A stretch of 64,000 nt of DNA from an uncultured Eubacterium sp. (GTDB taxonomy: Bacteria; Bacillota; Clostridia; Lachnospirales; Lachnospiraceae), in the NCBI GenBank assembly GCA_910583555.1, contig CAJTXO010000002.1, forward strand, positions 187,462 to 251,461, in the 5' to 3' direction. Within the stretch, counting starts at the first letter, position 1, and each line of letters begins with the position of its first letter. Below are positions 8,925 through 16,928 of the stretch, in pieces. Position numbers and translations under genes: made by a program. Below the pieces are notes generated by a model. It had not been told where the DNA came from and did not search any database. It worked only from the letters and a program-made list of their open reading frames with translations.

Positions 8925-9530
8925 ATGGGAAAGAAACTTGAAGAAAAGAAAAAGAGAAAGCAGGAAGCCCTGCTGGACGCCGCGTACGAACTCTTTACTT
9001 CCAAGGGCGTATTCGACACGTCGATTTCCGACATCGTAAACAAAGCGGAAATGGGCAAAGGAACATTTTATCTCTATTTCAAGGACAAATATGAGATACG
9101 AAACGAACTGGTCACAAGGAAAGCCGGCGAACTTTTCCGGATCACAAGAGAGCGCATGCAGCAGCAGGAATACGAAAGCCTGGAACAGAGCGTGATCCAG
9201 GCGGTGGACATCATCATCGAGCAGCTGAACGCCGACCACAGCCTGCTGGAGTTTATCGCCAAAAACCTCCAGTGGGGCCTGTTCCACCACGTGCTGTTAG
9301 AGGGCGGAAACGAGGTTTCCGCCAGCTTTTACGACTGGTACTCCGAACTGATCCAGCGGTCCGGCCGGAAGTTCCGCAACCACGAATTTATTATTTACAT
9401 GATCGTGGAACTCGTCAACTCTACCTGCTACAATGTGATCCTGCACGGGGAGCCGGTCGGACTCGAGGAACTGAAAAAAGAGGTGTATCAATTGATACCG
9501 GTGATCATTAAAAATCAGGAGGTGGAGTAG
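8925..9530 (+). CDS. TetR/AcrR family regulator of the MMPL operon
   Basis: The longer frame opens at 8883 but the ATG at 8925 has a purine-rich AGAGGAAG site just upstream and gives a standard TetR N-terminus. The HTH fills residues about 10-55 ('ALLDAAYELFTSKGVFDTSI', then 'MGKGTFYLYFKDKYEI', the TetR recognition-helix signature). The remaining ~145 residues are the all-helical ligand/dimer domain. Length (about 201 aa) is normal. The gene starts 4 bp after the heptad-repeat gene, so it is made from the operon it probably represses through the TGACTNNNNGTCA dyads at 4708-4765. The inducer is unknown. Confidence 0.9.
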   Translation: MGKKLEEKKKRKQEALLDAAYELFTSKGVFDTSISDIVNKAEMGKGTFYLYFKDKYEIRNELVTRKAGELFRITRERMQQQEYESLEQSVIQAVDIIIEQLNADHSLLEFIAKNLQWGLFHHVLLEGGNEVSASFYDWYSELIQRSGRKFRNHEFIIYMIVELVNSTCYNVILHGEPVGLEELKKEVYQLIPVIIKNQEVE

Positions 9531-9534
9531 CCTG

Positions 9535-10386
9535 TTACTCTTTTTTCTTTGTAACGGGGATCCATACTTCGTATTGGGCATTTTGAGGGTCGGGGTTTAA
9601 GTAGACTTCTATGTCGGGGGCGTTGGCGTATTCGTATCCGGAGGTCGGCAGCCATTCGGTTATGATGCGTTGTTCCAATTTCTGTATCGACTGGTTTGTG
9701 CCGCTTCCGGAGAAGATGGCCCAGGTGGCGGCGGGGATGGTGTATTGTTCGAACTCGCCGGTCGGTTTTGTGCTGGAGACGGCGATATAGTATTTCCATT
9801 GTTCCTCGTTGTTGCAGGCGCTCACGCCCAGAAGTCCCATTGGCGGCGTATCCATCATGGAGGCCAGTTTTTGCAGGGTCCCATTGGTGGATGCTTCCTG
9901 CCACATTTGGGGTACGACTGCAAAGTTGTTCTCGATCTCCTGATCGAGCGGCGCGGATATGCCTATGATGCGGAATGCTTCTTTTTTTTCAATCTTGTAA
10001 TTCATTTCAGTTGCTCCTTTCACGGTGATCTTAAATACAATGGGGGAAAAAGATTTTACGGACGTGCCCTCGTTTTTTACAGAGGATGGGGCGATTCCGT
10101 GAAAAGACTGGAACGCTCGGTTAAATGCAGTTGGGGAACGGTAGCCGTATTTTTCCGCGATGTCGATGATGCGTGCCTCGCCGCCCTGCAGGTCTACTGC
10201 GGCTAAAGACATTTTTCTTCTCCGGATGTACTCCGCCAGGGTGATGCCGGCCATATAAGTAAACATCCTCTGGTAGTGATAGGCGGAGCAGCAGGCGATC
10301 CGCCCAAGTTGTTCGTAGTCGATTTCATCTGTCAAATGTTCTTCGATGTAATTCATGCTTTGATTTAGTTTTTCAACCCATTTCAT
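9535..10386 (-). CDS. AraC-type regulator with GyrI-like effector domain
   Basis: The 283-residue protein has an N-terminal AraC HTH (residues about 1-105) with two helix-turn-helix units ('EQLGRIACCSAYHYQRMF' and 'IIDIAEKYGYRSPTAFNRAF'). A C-terminal GyrI-like effector-binding domain follows (about 120-283; 'EAFRIIGISAPLDQE' strand and 'YEVWIPV' terminal strand). This reversed layout is that of Rob/BmrR-like sensors, which bind hydrophobic drugs. The start has a near-perfect AGGAGGT site. It ends 4 bp from the tetR stop, tail to tail, and its target genes are not evident from the neighbours. Confidence 0.88.
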   Translation of the reverse strand: MKWVEKLNQSMNYIEEHLTDEIDYEQLGRIACCSAYHYQRMFTYMAGITLAEYIRRRKMSLAAVDLQGGEARIIDIAEKYGYRSPTAFNRAFQSFHGIAPSSVKNEGTSVKSFSPIVFKITVKGATEMNYKIEKKEAFRIIGISAPLDQEIENNFAVVPQMWQEASTNGTLQKLASMMDTPPMGLLGVSACNNEEQWKYYIAVSSTKPTGEFEQYTIPAATWAIFSGSGTNQSIQKLEQRIITEWLPTSGYEYANAPDIEVYLNPDPQNAQYEVWIPVTKKKE

Positions 10387-10590
10387 GTGATACCTCCTCG
10401 TATAATAAGCGTATTGCGCTTTTGGGATTTAGAGTTGTCTTTGTTTTTATAATCATTATAAGGGTTTGGTTTGTATTTGTCCTCTTTATTTTTGCACGAA
10501 AAAGAGAGGCGGATGGTTGATGATCCATATTTGCTTTTCAAGTCTGGTTTCTCTGCCCGCCACCCACACAGATCCAGAATCTGATTTTTT

Positions 10591-11044
10591 CTATCTTACA
10601 GTAAATTCAGTCCATTCAATATGAATAAATTGCATGACATCATTTGCTTTTTTCATACCTGGTTTTTCATAATACGGAACAGCGTTTTCGTTTGCTATCA
10701 AATATACCGCAATATCCTTTTCGCCCCCCCGCCCTATCAAGTGCAGTTTTTTCATAAGCCGCCTTCCGATCCCCTGTCCCCCATAGTCTCTATCAACCCC
10801 CAGATCCGTTACATACAGCCAATACACATAATCTGTCAACCCAAATAAAACGCCAGCCATTAAGCCGTTTTCATTCCTTGCAATTAGGCTTATGGTAACA
10901 TTGTTTACAAGTTTAGCGATTCGTTCCTCAAACCTTTCCTCAAACCATTCCTGTGGATATTTTGAACCCAAGTCTGCCCTTTTCAAAAAGTAAATATTCT
11001 TCTGGGGATACCCGTTCTTCTCTGATCTTTATTTCTTTACTCAT
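10591..11044 (-). pseudogene. GNAT acetyltransferase, frameshifted
   Basis: The N-terminus is read from the ATG complementary to 11042-11044 (AGGAG site upstream): MSKEIKIREERVSPEEYLLF. The rest, 'KRADLGSKYP' through the acetyl-CoA site 'GGQGIGRRLMKKL' to the stop at 10591, is in another frame. The join is at the T-tract complementary to about 10985-10991, where one extra base or two missing bases break the frame. Together the parts make a normal ~145-residue GNAT enzyme. The start overlaps the end of the Nudix gene (11037) by 8 bp, so the two were an operon. It may be a real loss of function or a sequencing indel. Confidence 0.75.
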
Positions 11045-11522
11045 AAAATCTCCTATCTGATGCCATATACAAAGAATACGGTGCATGTTTAACACTCCCC
11101 TCATAATCTTCGTATTGCAACCCATCCCGTTTCTCCAGTGCGCTCCCAATCATCTTTTTAGTAAGCTCAGGAACATCATCCCTCGACAACGCATGCTCAA
11201 CATCCAGCCATAACACTTCACTGTTCTCATCATGATCCGACCTCGCATCCCCCGAAATATACTCTGCCCTAAACACAACGTACCAATCATGCATATTAAA
11301 CCTGATACCAATAATATCCTGTGCCTCTACCTCTATATTTGTCTCTTCCAAATATTCCCGTCTCAAAGCCTGCTGCGGCGTTTCCCCATAGTTCACATAA
11401 CCACCCGGTATGATCAACATCCCTTTCCCGTTTCCATACGTATGGCGAGCAAGTAAAACCTTCCCATCCTTTATCACAACCCCACCAACACTTTGTCCCC
11501 AATTAGTATCCTCATTATTCAT
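11037..11522 (-). CDS. Nudix hydrolase
   Basis: The 161-residue protein has a Nudix box starting 'GGYVNYGETPQQALRREYLE' and continuing 'ETNIEVE', which fits GX5EX7REUXEEXGU except that the late Gly is Asn. The catalytic R-E-x-x-E-E core is intact, so hydrolysis of a nucleoside diphosphate linked to some moiety is expected. The fold spans about residues 8-130. It is the first gene of a two-gene minus-strand unit with the broken GNAT at 10591-11044. The substrate cannot be told from sequence. Confidence 0.85.
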   Translation of the reverse strand: MNNEDTNWGQSVGGVVIKDGKVLLARHTYGNGKGMLIIPGGYVNYGETPQQALRREYLEETNIEVEAQDIIGIRFNMHDWYVVFRAEYISGDARSDHDENSEVLWLDVEHALSRDDVPELTKKMIGSALEKRDGLQYEDYEGSVKHAPYSLYMASDRRFYE

Positions 11523-11718
11523 ATCAATGATCCTCCTTAAATTGTAGCAAATCCAAATCTGATGAACTGACTAATATCATTATCTTACCACAGACCTATA
11601 GATAAGTCCAAAAAAATATTAGAGTCGAAACGGGATAAATGAAATGACATCACTTTTCTAACCATTCATTGACAAAAATGATTAGAATATGGGTAGAATC
11701 TTTTTGGGAGGCGATCGG

Positions 11719-13018
11719 ATGGTTTATCAGGAAAGCGAGACCGTGGAATTGAAGTCTGTTGTAGTGGATGATATCAGGAAAGAGATTATTGCGTTTGCAA
11801 ATTGCGAGGGCGGGAAATTGTATATTGGTGTTCAGGATGACGGAACTGTGGTTGGACTGGATGACCCGGACGGAGCAGCTTTGCAGGTAAGTAATATAGT
11901 ACGGGATGCGATCAAGCCGGATTTGACGATGTTTGTGCGTTATGAAACCTTAAATGAAAACGGAAAACAGATCGTTGCCATTGACGTGCAGCAGGGGACG
12001 GAACGCCCGTATTATATCGCAAAAAAGGGGATGCGTCCGGAAGGCGTGTTTGTTCGACAGGGGTATTCCTCTGTCCCGGCGACCAGCACAGCCATCCGGC
12101 GCATGATCAAGGAAACAGACGGAGATTATTTTGAAGAAATGCGGTCTTTGGAACAGGACTTAACCTTTAAGGCAGCGGAACAGGAATTTTCCGCAAGAAA
12201 TATTCTGTTTGGAGAGGCGCAGATGAAAACTTTGGGCATTATGACTCATGACGGTGTTTATACGAATTTAGGATTATTGCTGTCCGACCAGTGTGTGCAT
12301 ACGATTAAAGCAGCGGTCTTTCAGGGAACTACCCAAAATGAATTTAGGGACCGGAAAGAGTTTTCCGGTTCCCTGTTCCGGCAGATGGAAGAAGTATATG
12401 ATTACATTGATTTCCGGAACCAGACGCATTCTTCCTTTCAAAAATTACGCCGGATCGACCAGAGGGACTATCCGGAAACTGCCGTCAGAGAGGCACTTTT
12501 GAATCTGCTTGTGCATCGCGAATATTCTTTCCGTACCAGCACATTCATCAGTCTTTATGCGGACCGGATGGAATTGACTTCGATTGGAGGGCTAATAAGC
12601 GGAGTAACTTTAAAGGACATTATGATGGGTATTTCCGTGTGCCGGAATGTAAAACTTGCAAATGTATTCTATCGCCTGGAACTGATCGAAGCCCATGGAA
12701 CAGGAATATTAAAGATTATGACAATGTTTTTAAGATCATCCTCCCAAATCTGAACGTGCACGCAGAGCAGGAAAAACCGAATGCCGTCCCGCCAGAGAAC
12801 AATGTGGAGGAGGATGCAGTAATCGCCCTGGCGCAAAAACAGGGAACATTCACAAGAAAAGACGTGGAAAAATGCTGGGGATTAGCCAGACAACCTGTGG
12901 ACGCTTGTTGAAACAGATGACCGCAAAAGGGCAGACCCCAAAAAGACACTCCCTTCCGGAGCCCCCCGCAGTAAGGCAGCAGATGTTTGGGCATAGTTCC
13001 GGTTCAGGCCCCTTATAA
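11719..13018 (+). pseudogene. Schlafen/AlbA_2-type ATP-binding regulator, two frameshifts
   Basis: The ATG at 11719 follows GGGAGG (11706-11711). The first ~330 codons encode an AlbA_2 (Schlafen-like) domain ('ESETVELKS...KEIIAFANCEGGKLYIGVQDDG', residues about 5-120) and a HATPase_c_4 region ('REALLNLLVHREYS', 'ELTSIGGL', 'EAHGTGILKI'). At about 12716 a missing T shifts the frame: the correct continuation 'YDNVFKIILPNL' is in the next frame. A second single-base loss at about 12883 displaces a winged-helix tail ('FTRKDVEKCWGL', then 'TTCGRLLKQM'), which then runs to a stop at 13016-13018 inside a palindrome. Intact homologues are ~430-480-residue putative transcription regulators. Either decayed or an assembly error. 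Confidence 0.75.
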
Positions 13019-13137
13019 ATGCGTCGGTCCTTAGGCTGCGTACTTAGTGCGCGCCGCGCACGTTGCAGCCTTAGTACCGCTACGCATTTATTAGCGGAAG
13101 CGGGGGCCCGAACCGGAACTATGCCCAAACACCTGCG
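12978..13137. repeat. Long imperfect palindrome (arms about 75-80 bp)
   Basis: The left arm (from about 12978, 'cagcagatgtttgggcatag') and right arm (to about 13137, 'ctatgcccaaacacctgc') are reverse complements with a few mismatches and one ~9-bp bulge. They also match in the middle ('ataaatgcg' / 'cgcatttat' and 'ttaggctgc' / 'gcagcctta') and meet at the centre 'gcgcgccgcgc' near 13055. As RNA it would fold into one very long hairpin; as DNA it could be a MITE-like element or an inverted duplication. It overlaps the end of the preceding pseudogene. Confidence 0.7.
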
Positions 13138-13162
13138 GATTTCTGCCCCCTCCCCCCCCCCG

Positions 13163-13191
13163 TTGACTTTCCCCGCCATTTCCGCTATAAT
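13163..13191 (+). promoter_or_regulatory. Sigma-A promoter of the YhfC-like gene, with an upstream C10 tract
   Basis: TTGACT (13163-13168), 17-bp spacer, TATAAT (13186-13191). A run of ten C residues (13152-13161) ends 1 bp before the -35 element. The start codon is about 40 bp downstream. Confidence 0.7.
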
Positions 13192-13232
13192 AAACCTATA
13201 CAATATGAGAAAGGCGAAGATGGTTATTGATC

Positions 13233-14036
13233 ATGATTTCTACATTTACAATGGCGATGATGGTCGTCTGCATACTGGTCGGGGTAGCAGTCCCGTTTTT
13301 TTGTATATTATTCCTGAAGGGACGTTCCAGTAAGATCGAGACGGGCCTTGCGGGCGCCGTGGGCTATGGGATGCTCGGTTATGTCTGGCAGTATGTATTT
13401 TATGTGTTTATTGGGGCTTTTTTGGCGAGAATGCCGATTCCGGGGAGTTTGACGGTGAGGTTCGTTATCCTTCAGTTTTTGCTCACGCTTGTCAGTACGG
13501 GATGTACGGCGGCCAGTCTCTACTGGGGAATCTATCTCACGAATCAGAAGCAGCTTTCGCTGTATCGCAGCGCGGCGGTCGGTATCGGGTTTTCACTGGG
13601 GAAGCTCGGCATCGAACTCGTTTATCCGTATGCGTACAAATTTTACCTTTCGCTCCAAATGAATGCGGGGACGTGCAGGGCGGATGAACAAATCCAGAAG
13701 TGGGTCGTGGATACGACGGCGGGATCTCTGATCTCAGGCTGGTATACGTGTCTTGTCATGTTTGTTATTGTTTTCGGTATTGCGCTTGTGATGGGGAAAT
13801 ATTATGTGCAGGATAATAAGAAAATGTCGTGGGTTTTTGTCATTGTTGTCTACGAGGCGATCATGATCATGAACCTTGCCTTGGGGTATCTGCTCCAGAG
13901 TACGGAACTGGGAATGAACATCGCGCTGACGGTGGTCCTCACTCTGATCGCGGCTGCGTCGGGCGTGATTTTGTGGCATTGGTTCCGGCATGATGAGGTC
14001 GTGGTGAATCCGCTGGCGATCATCCGGCGGAAATGA
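13233..14036 (+). CDS. YhfC-family polytopic membrane protein
   Basis: The protein has seven to eight hydrophobic segments over 267 residues (near 8-28, 38-60, 72-100, 110-130, 165-190, 200-220, 228-250). It matches the YhfC intramembrane metalloprotease-like family (PF10086) in length, spacing and the 'GIGFSLGKLGIELVYPYAYK' stretch, where family members carry conserved polar residues in a helix. The TTG at 13227 and ATG at 13233 are in frame; neither has a strong Shine-Dalgarno (AAAGG at 13210 is far), so the start is uncertain by a few residues. It has its own promoter. Physiological role is unknown. Confidence 0.65.
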   Translation: MISTFTMAMMVVCILVGVAVPFFCILFLKGRSSKIETGLAGAVGYGMLGYVWQYVFYVFIGAFLARMPIPGSLTVRFVILQFLLTLVSTGCTAASLYWGIYLTNQKQLSLYRSAAVGIGFSLGKLGIELVYPYAYKFYLSLQMNAGTCRADEQIQKWVVDTTAGSLISGWYTCLVMFVIVFGIALVMGKYYVQDNKKMSWVFVIVVYEAIMIMNLALGYLLQSTELGMNIALTVVLTLIAAASGVILWHWFRHDEVVVNPLAIIRRK

Positions 14037-14131
14037 TCCAACGGAAGCTATTCCAACGGAAATTATTCCGACGGAAGTTTAATTTAGCGGAAATGATCCA
14101 ACGGAAGCTATTTCAACGGAAATTTATTCCG
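14029..14131 (+). repeat. Direct repeat, 60-bp period
   Basis: 'aaatgatccaacggaagcta' occurs at 14031 and again at 14091, and both copies continue with 'tt[c/t]caacggaaat'. The block ('CAACGGAA' or 'CGACGGAA' every 15-20 bp) starts at the last codons of the YhfC-like gene and runs into the intergenic space. It looks like a local tandem duplication, not a CRISPR array. Confidence 0.65.
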
Positions 14132-14207
14132 GCGTTCATGATCCCGTAGGATATTATCCTTGAAAAATAGTGCTTGGGAAATGATTGGAGAGCGGGGGAG
14201 AAACGGC

Positions 14208-14801
14208 ATGGAAAATGAGAGGCTGAACAGGCTGTTTGATTTTTTTCGGGAAATTGATAAGGAAAAGATGATTGGCAGGCAGACGTATCTGACCGGGGCC
14301 GGGAGGAAGGAAAATGATGCGGAGCACGCCTGGCATATGGCTGTTATGGCTATTCTTCTCAGTGAGTATGCCAATGAGGAGATCGATCTGCTGCGGACGG
14401 TGACGATGATTTTGATCCACGATATCGTGGAGATCGACGCGGGCGATACTTACGCGTATGATGAAGAGGGGAAGGCGACCCAGCGGGAGCGGGAACTCAA
14501 GGCGGCTGAGCGGATCTTCGGTCTGCTGCCGGAGGATCAGGCGGCCCGGCTGCGGGAACTGTGGGATGAGTTCGAGGACGCCGTTACGCCGGAGGCGCGC
14601 TTTGCCCGCGCGATGGATAACATACAGCCGCTCATGCTGAATGCGGCGACGGATGGCAGGGCGTGGCGGGAGCACGACGTTCATCTGGATCAGGTCATGG
14701 GCCGGCAGGAGCGGACGAAATATGGCGCGCAGCAATTGTGGCAGTATTCATATGAGACGTTTATCAAGCCGAATGTGGAAAAAGGAAATATAAAGCCATG
14801 A
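14208..14801 (+). CDS. HD-domain phosphohydrolase (YfbR-like)
   Basis: The ATG at 14208 follows a strong GGGGGAG; the upstream in-frame TTG at 14160 lacks one. The 197-residue protein carries the HD-fold metal ligands: 'DAEHAWHMAV' (H, plus the AEH motif of YfbR-like enzymes), 'ILIHDIVEIDAGDT' (HD) and a later 'ARAMDNIQP' Asp. Family members are 5'-nucleotidases or related phosphohydrolases acting on (deoxy)nucleotides. It ends in an ATGA overlap with the RsuA-type gene at 14798, so the two are co-translated. Confidence 0.87.
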   Translation: MENERLNRLFDFFREIDKEKMIGRQTYLTGAGRKENDAEHAWHMAVMAILLSEYANEEIDLLRTVTMILIHDIVEIDAGDTYAYDEEGKATQRERELKAAERIFGLLPEDQAARLRELWDEFEDAVTPEARFARAMDNIQPLMLNAATDGRAWREHDVHLDQVMGRQERTKYGAQQLWQYSYETFIKPNVEKGNIKP

Positions 14802-15532
14802 GGGTGAGACTGGATAAATATTTGTCGGATCATACGGAGCTGACTCGCTCCCAGGCGAAGAAGGCGGTGCGGGACGGTCGTGTGCGGGTAAATGGAGAAT
14901 TGGTGACGAAGGGGGATGACAAGGTTTCATTCTCCGATTCTGTTTTTTTGGACCAATCCCAAATTTCGGGCGGGGTTTACCAGTATATGATGCTCAATAA
15001 GCCGGCAGGTGTTGTGTCCGCGACGTCGGATGACGAACATAGAACGGTGATGGAATGTATTTTGGGCGGGGTGGATCAGGCGTCGGGCCGTCCGCCGTCC
15101 TATGTGGCGAAGGATTTATTTCCGATGGGGAGGCTGGATAAGGATACGGAGGGCCTTCTGATCCTGACAAATGATGGGCCGCTTGCCCACCGGTTATTGT
15201 CACCGGCGCACCATATTCCGAAAACATATTATGTGGAACTGGATGCGGCGGTAGATGAGAGCGATGTGCAGAGCATGCGGAGCGGTATTGATATCGGGGA
15301 GAAACGGCCGACGCGGCCGGCAGAGATGGAGATCTTGTCAGAGCATTCCTGCTTCCTAACGATCTCCGAGGGGAAGTATCACCAGATCAAGCGGATGTTC
15401 GGGTGTCTGGGAAAAAGAGTGGTCGGGTTAAAGCGCGTGACGATGGCCGGACTGGCGTTGGATGAAACGCTGGCGGCAGGGGAATGGCGCTTTCTGACGG
15501 AAGAAGAGATTGCGTATTTAAAAGGGATCTGA
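14798..15532 (+). CDS. rsuA: RsuA-family 16S rRNA pseudouridine synthase
   Basis: An S4 RNA-binding domain at residues 1-50 ('RLDKYLSDHTELTRSQAKKA') precedes the RsuA/RluB catalytic domain with the signature 'GRLDKDTEGLLILTNDG' near residues 110-126, which holds the catalytic Asp. The 'GKYHQIKRMF' motif is also present near residue 195. It should isomerise U516 of 16S rRNA to pseudouridine in the small subunit; RluB-type activity on 23S rRNA is the alternative. Length (244) is normal. It overlaps the HD gene by 4 bp and is followed 16 bp later by RNase H. Confidence 0.85.
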   Translation: MRVRLDKYLSDHTELTRSQAKKAVRDGRVRVNGELVTKGDDKVSFSDSVFLDQSQISGGVYQYMMLNKPAGVVSATSDDEHRTVMECILGGVDQASGRPPSYVAKDLFPMGRLDKDTEGLLILTNDGPLAHRLLSPAHHIPKTYYVELDAAVDESDVQSMRSGIDIGEKRPTRPAEMEILSEHSCFLTISEGKYHQIKRMFGCLGKRVVGLKRVTMAGLALDETLAAGEWRFLTEEEIAYLKGI

Positions 15533-15548
15533 GGGACAGGAGGAACGT

Positions 15549-16160
15549 ATGGCGAAGAAGAAGTATTATGCGGTAAAGGTGGGGAAGACGCCGGGGATTT
15601 ATCTGACCTGGGAGGACTGCAAAGGCCAGGTCGACGGAGTATCCGGCGCGGTGTATAAAAGTTTTCCTACATTGGCAGAGGCGGAGGCGTATATCCGAGG
15701 GGGGGAAAACGCGTCATCGGGCGGTGGACACGATGCACTCACGGATCCGCAGGCTGCGGTAGCTTACGTGGACGGAAGTTACAATGTGGCGACTGGCGAG
15801 TATAGCTGCGGTGTCGTATTTCTGACGGGAACACAGGAGATCCATTTGGCGCAGAAGGGGGAAAACAGGGAACTTGCTTCGATGCGAAATGTGGCGGGAG
15901 AGATTCTCGGCGCGGAACTGGCGATGAAAAAGGCGTTGGAGTCTGGCATCCGCTCCCTTTGTATTTACCATGATTATCAGGGGATCGCCTCCTGGTGTCT
16001 CGGTGAGTGGAAGACAAACAAGGAGGGAACGAGGGCTTATAAAGAGTACTTCGATTCGATTTGCGACAAAGTGAAGATCCGGTTTGTAAAAGTAAAAGGG
16101 CATTCCGGTGACAAATACAATGATCTGGCAGATGAATTAGCAAAAAGTGTTATTTTTTAG
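15549..16160 (+). CDS. rnhA: Ribonuclease H with viroplasmin-like N-domain
   Basis: Residues 1-50 form the caulimovirus-VI-like (viroplasmin) hybrid-binding domain ('KKKYYAVKVGKTPGIYLTWE', 'VYKSFPTLAEAEAYI'). The catalytic RNase H1 fold follows: 'AVAYVDGSYN' (first Asp), a Glu in 'VAGEILGAELAMKKAL', 'IYHDYQGIASW' (second Asp) and 'VKGHSGDKYNDLADELAK' (late His and Asp). It removes RNA from RNA-DNA hybrids. Spacing (16 bp after rsuA, 23 bp before the alarmone synthetase) suggests an RNA-processing operon from 14208 to 16909. Confidence 0.9.
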   Translation: MAKKKYYAVKVGKTPGIYLTWEDCKGQVDGVSGAVYKSFPTLAEAEAYIRGGENASSGGGHDALTDPQAAVAYVDGSYNVATGEYSCGVVFLTGTQEIHLAQKGENRELASMRNVAGEILGAELAMKKALESGIRSLCIYHDYQGIASWCLGEWKTNKEGTRAYKEYFDSICDKVKIRFVKVKGHSGDKYNDLADELAKSVIF

Positions 16161-16183
16161 GGAAACTATAAGGAAGTGAGGAC

Positions 16184-16909
16184 ATGAAGAATTTTTTAAA
16201 CCAATTGACGACGAAAAAGGATGGAAGCTGGGAGGTGGTAGATGTCGTATCCGATGACGATTCGGAGTTGATGCTGCCGCAGACGAACGATTTTTTAAAT
16301 ATGGAAAACCAGTACCGTCAGATCATGTTTTTCTACGAGGCCGGGATCCAGCAGATCACGGCAAAGCTTGAAATACTGAATAAGGAATTTCAGTACTGTA
16401 ATGACAGGAACCCGATCGAGAGCATTAAGAGCCGGGTGAAAACATCGGACAGCATTATTGAAAAGATGAAGAAAAAGGGACTTCCGCTTACCGTGAGCTG
16501 TATGATGGGAAATATATATGATATTGCGGGCGTCCGCGTCATCTGTCCATTTATTTCCGACGTTTATCATGTGGCGCGGATGATCATGAACCAGACCGAT
16601 GTGGAAGTGTTCCGTGTGAAGGATTACATAGAGAATCCCAAAGACAACGGTTATCGGAGCCTGCATGTGATCGTGATGATCGACGTATTTTTTTCCGACC
16701 AGAAGCGGAAGGTGCCGATTGAGATTCAGTTCCGCACGATCGCTATGAATTTCTGGGCGAGTACCGAGCACCAGCTCCGCTATAAAAAAGAAGTGTCGTT
16801 TACGACGGAAATGCACCGGCAGTTGAAGAAGACGGCCGATCTGATGGCGAGGGCGGACCGGCGGATGCAGCGGCTCGTCGAGTCGCTCCCGGGGGAGGGG
16901 AGTGCGTGA
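16184..16909 (+). CDS. Small alarmone synthetase (RelQ/YjbM type)
   Basis: The 241-residue protein lacks the HD hydrolase and the TGS/ACT regions of long RelA/SpoT proteins. It keeps the synthetase core: 'RVKTSDSIIEKMKKKG', 'IYDIAGVRVICPF', 'DYIENPKDNGYRSLHVIV' (substrate-binding and G-loop region) and 'VPIEIQFRT' (catalytic Glu) near residues 170-190. It transfers pyrophosphate from ATP to GDP/GTP, making (p)ppGpp. The N-terminus carries a ~35-residue extension. It lies three genes before ppk/ppx, whose activity responds to (p)ppGpp in other bacteria; the connection is only suggestive. Confidence 0.9.
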   Translation: MKNFLNQLTTKKDGSWEVVDVVSDDDSELMLPQTNDFLNMENQYRQIMFFYEAGIQQITAKLEILNKEFQYCNDRNPIESIKSRVKTSDSIIEKMKKKGLPLTVSCMMGNIYDIAGVRVICPFISDVYHVARMIMNQTDVEVFRVKDYIENPKDNGYRSLHVIVMIDVFFSDQKRKVPIEIQFRTIAMNFWASTEHQLRYKKEVSFTTEMHRQLKKTADLMARADRRMQRLVESLPGEGSA

Positions 16910-16928
16910 AAGGAAGGGATGGTTGAGG

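Noticed and set aside
11668..11697. Promoter before the Schlafen-like gene
   Set aside because: TTGACA is good but the nearest TAGAAT is at 19 bp, outside the usual spacing.
14029..14131. Repeated CAACGGAA units as a CRISPR array
   Set aside because: Only two long units with a 60-bp period, no constant repeat length with unrelated spacers; it is a tandem duplication.
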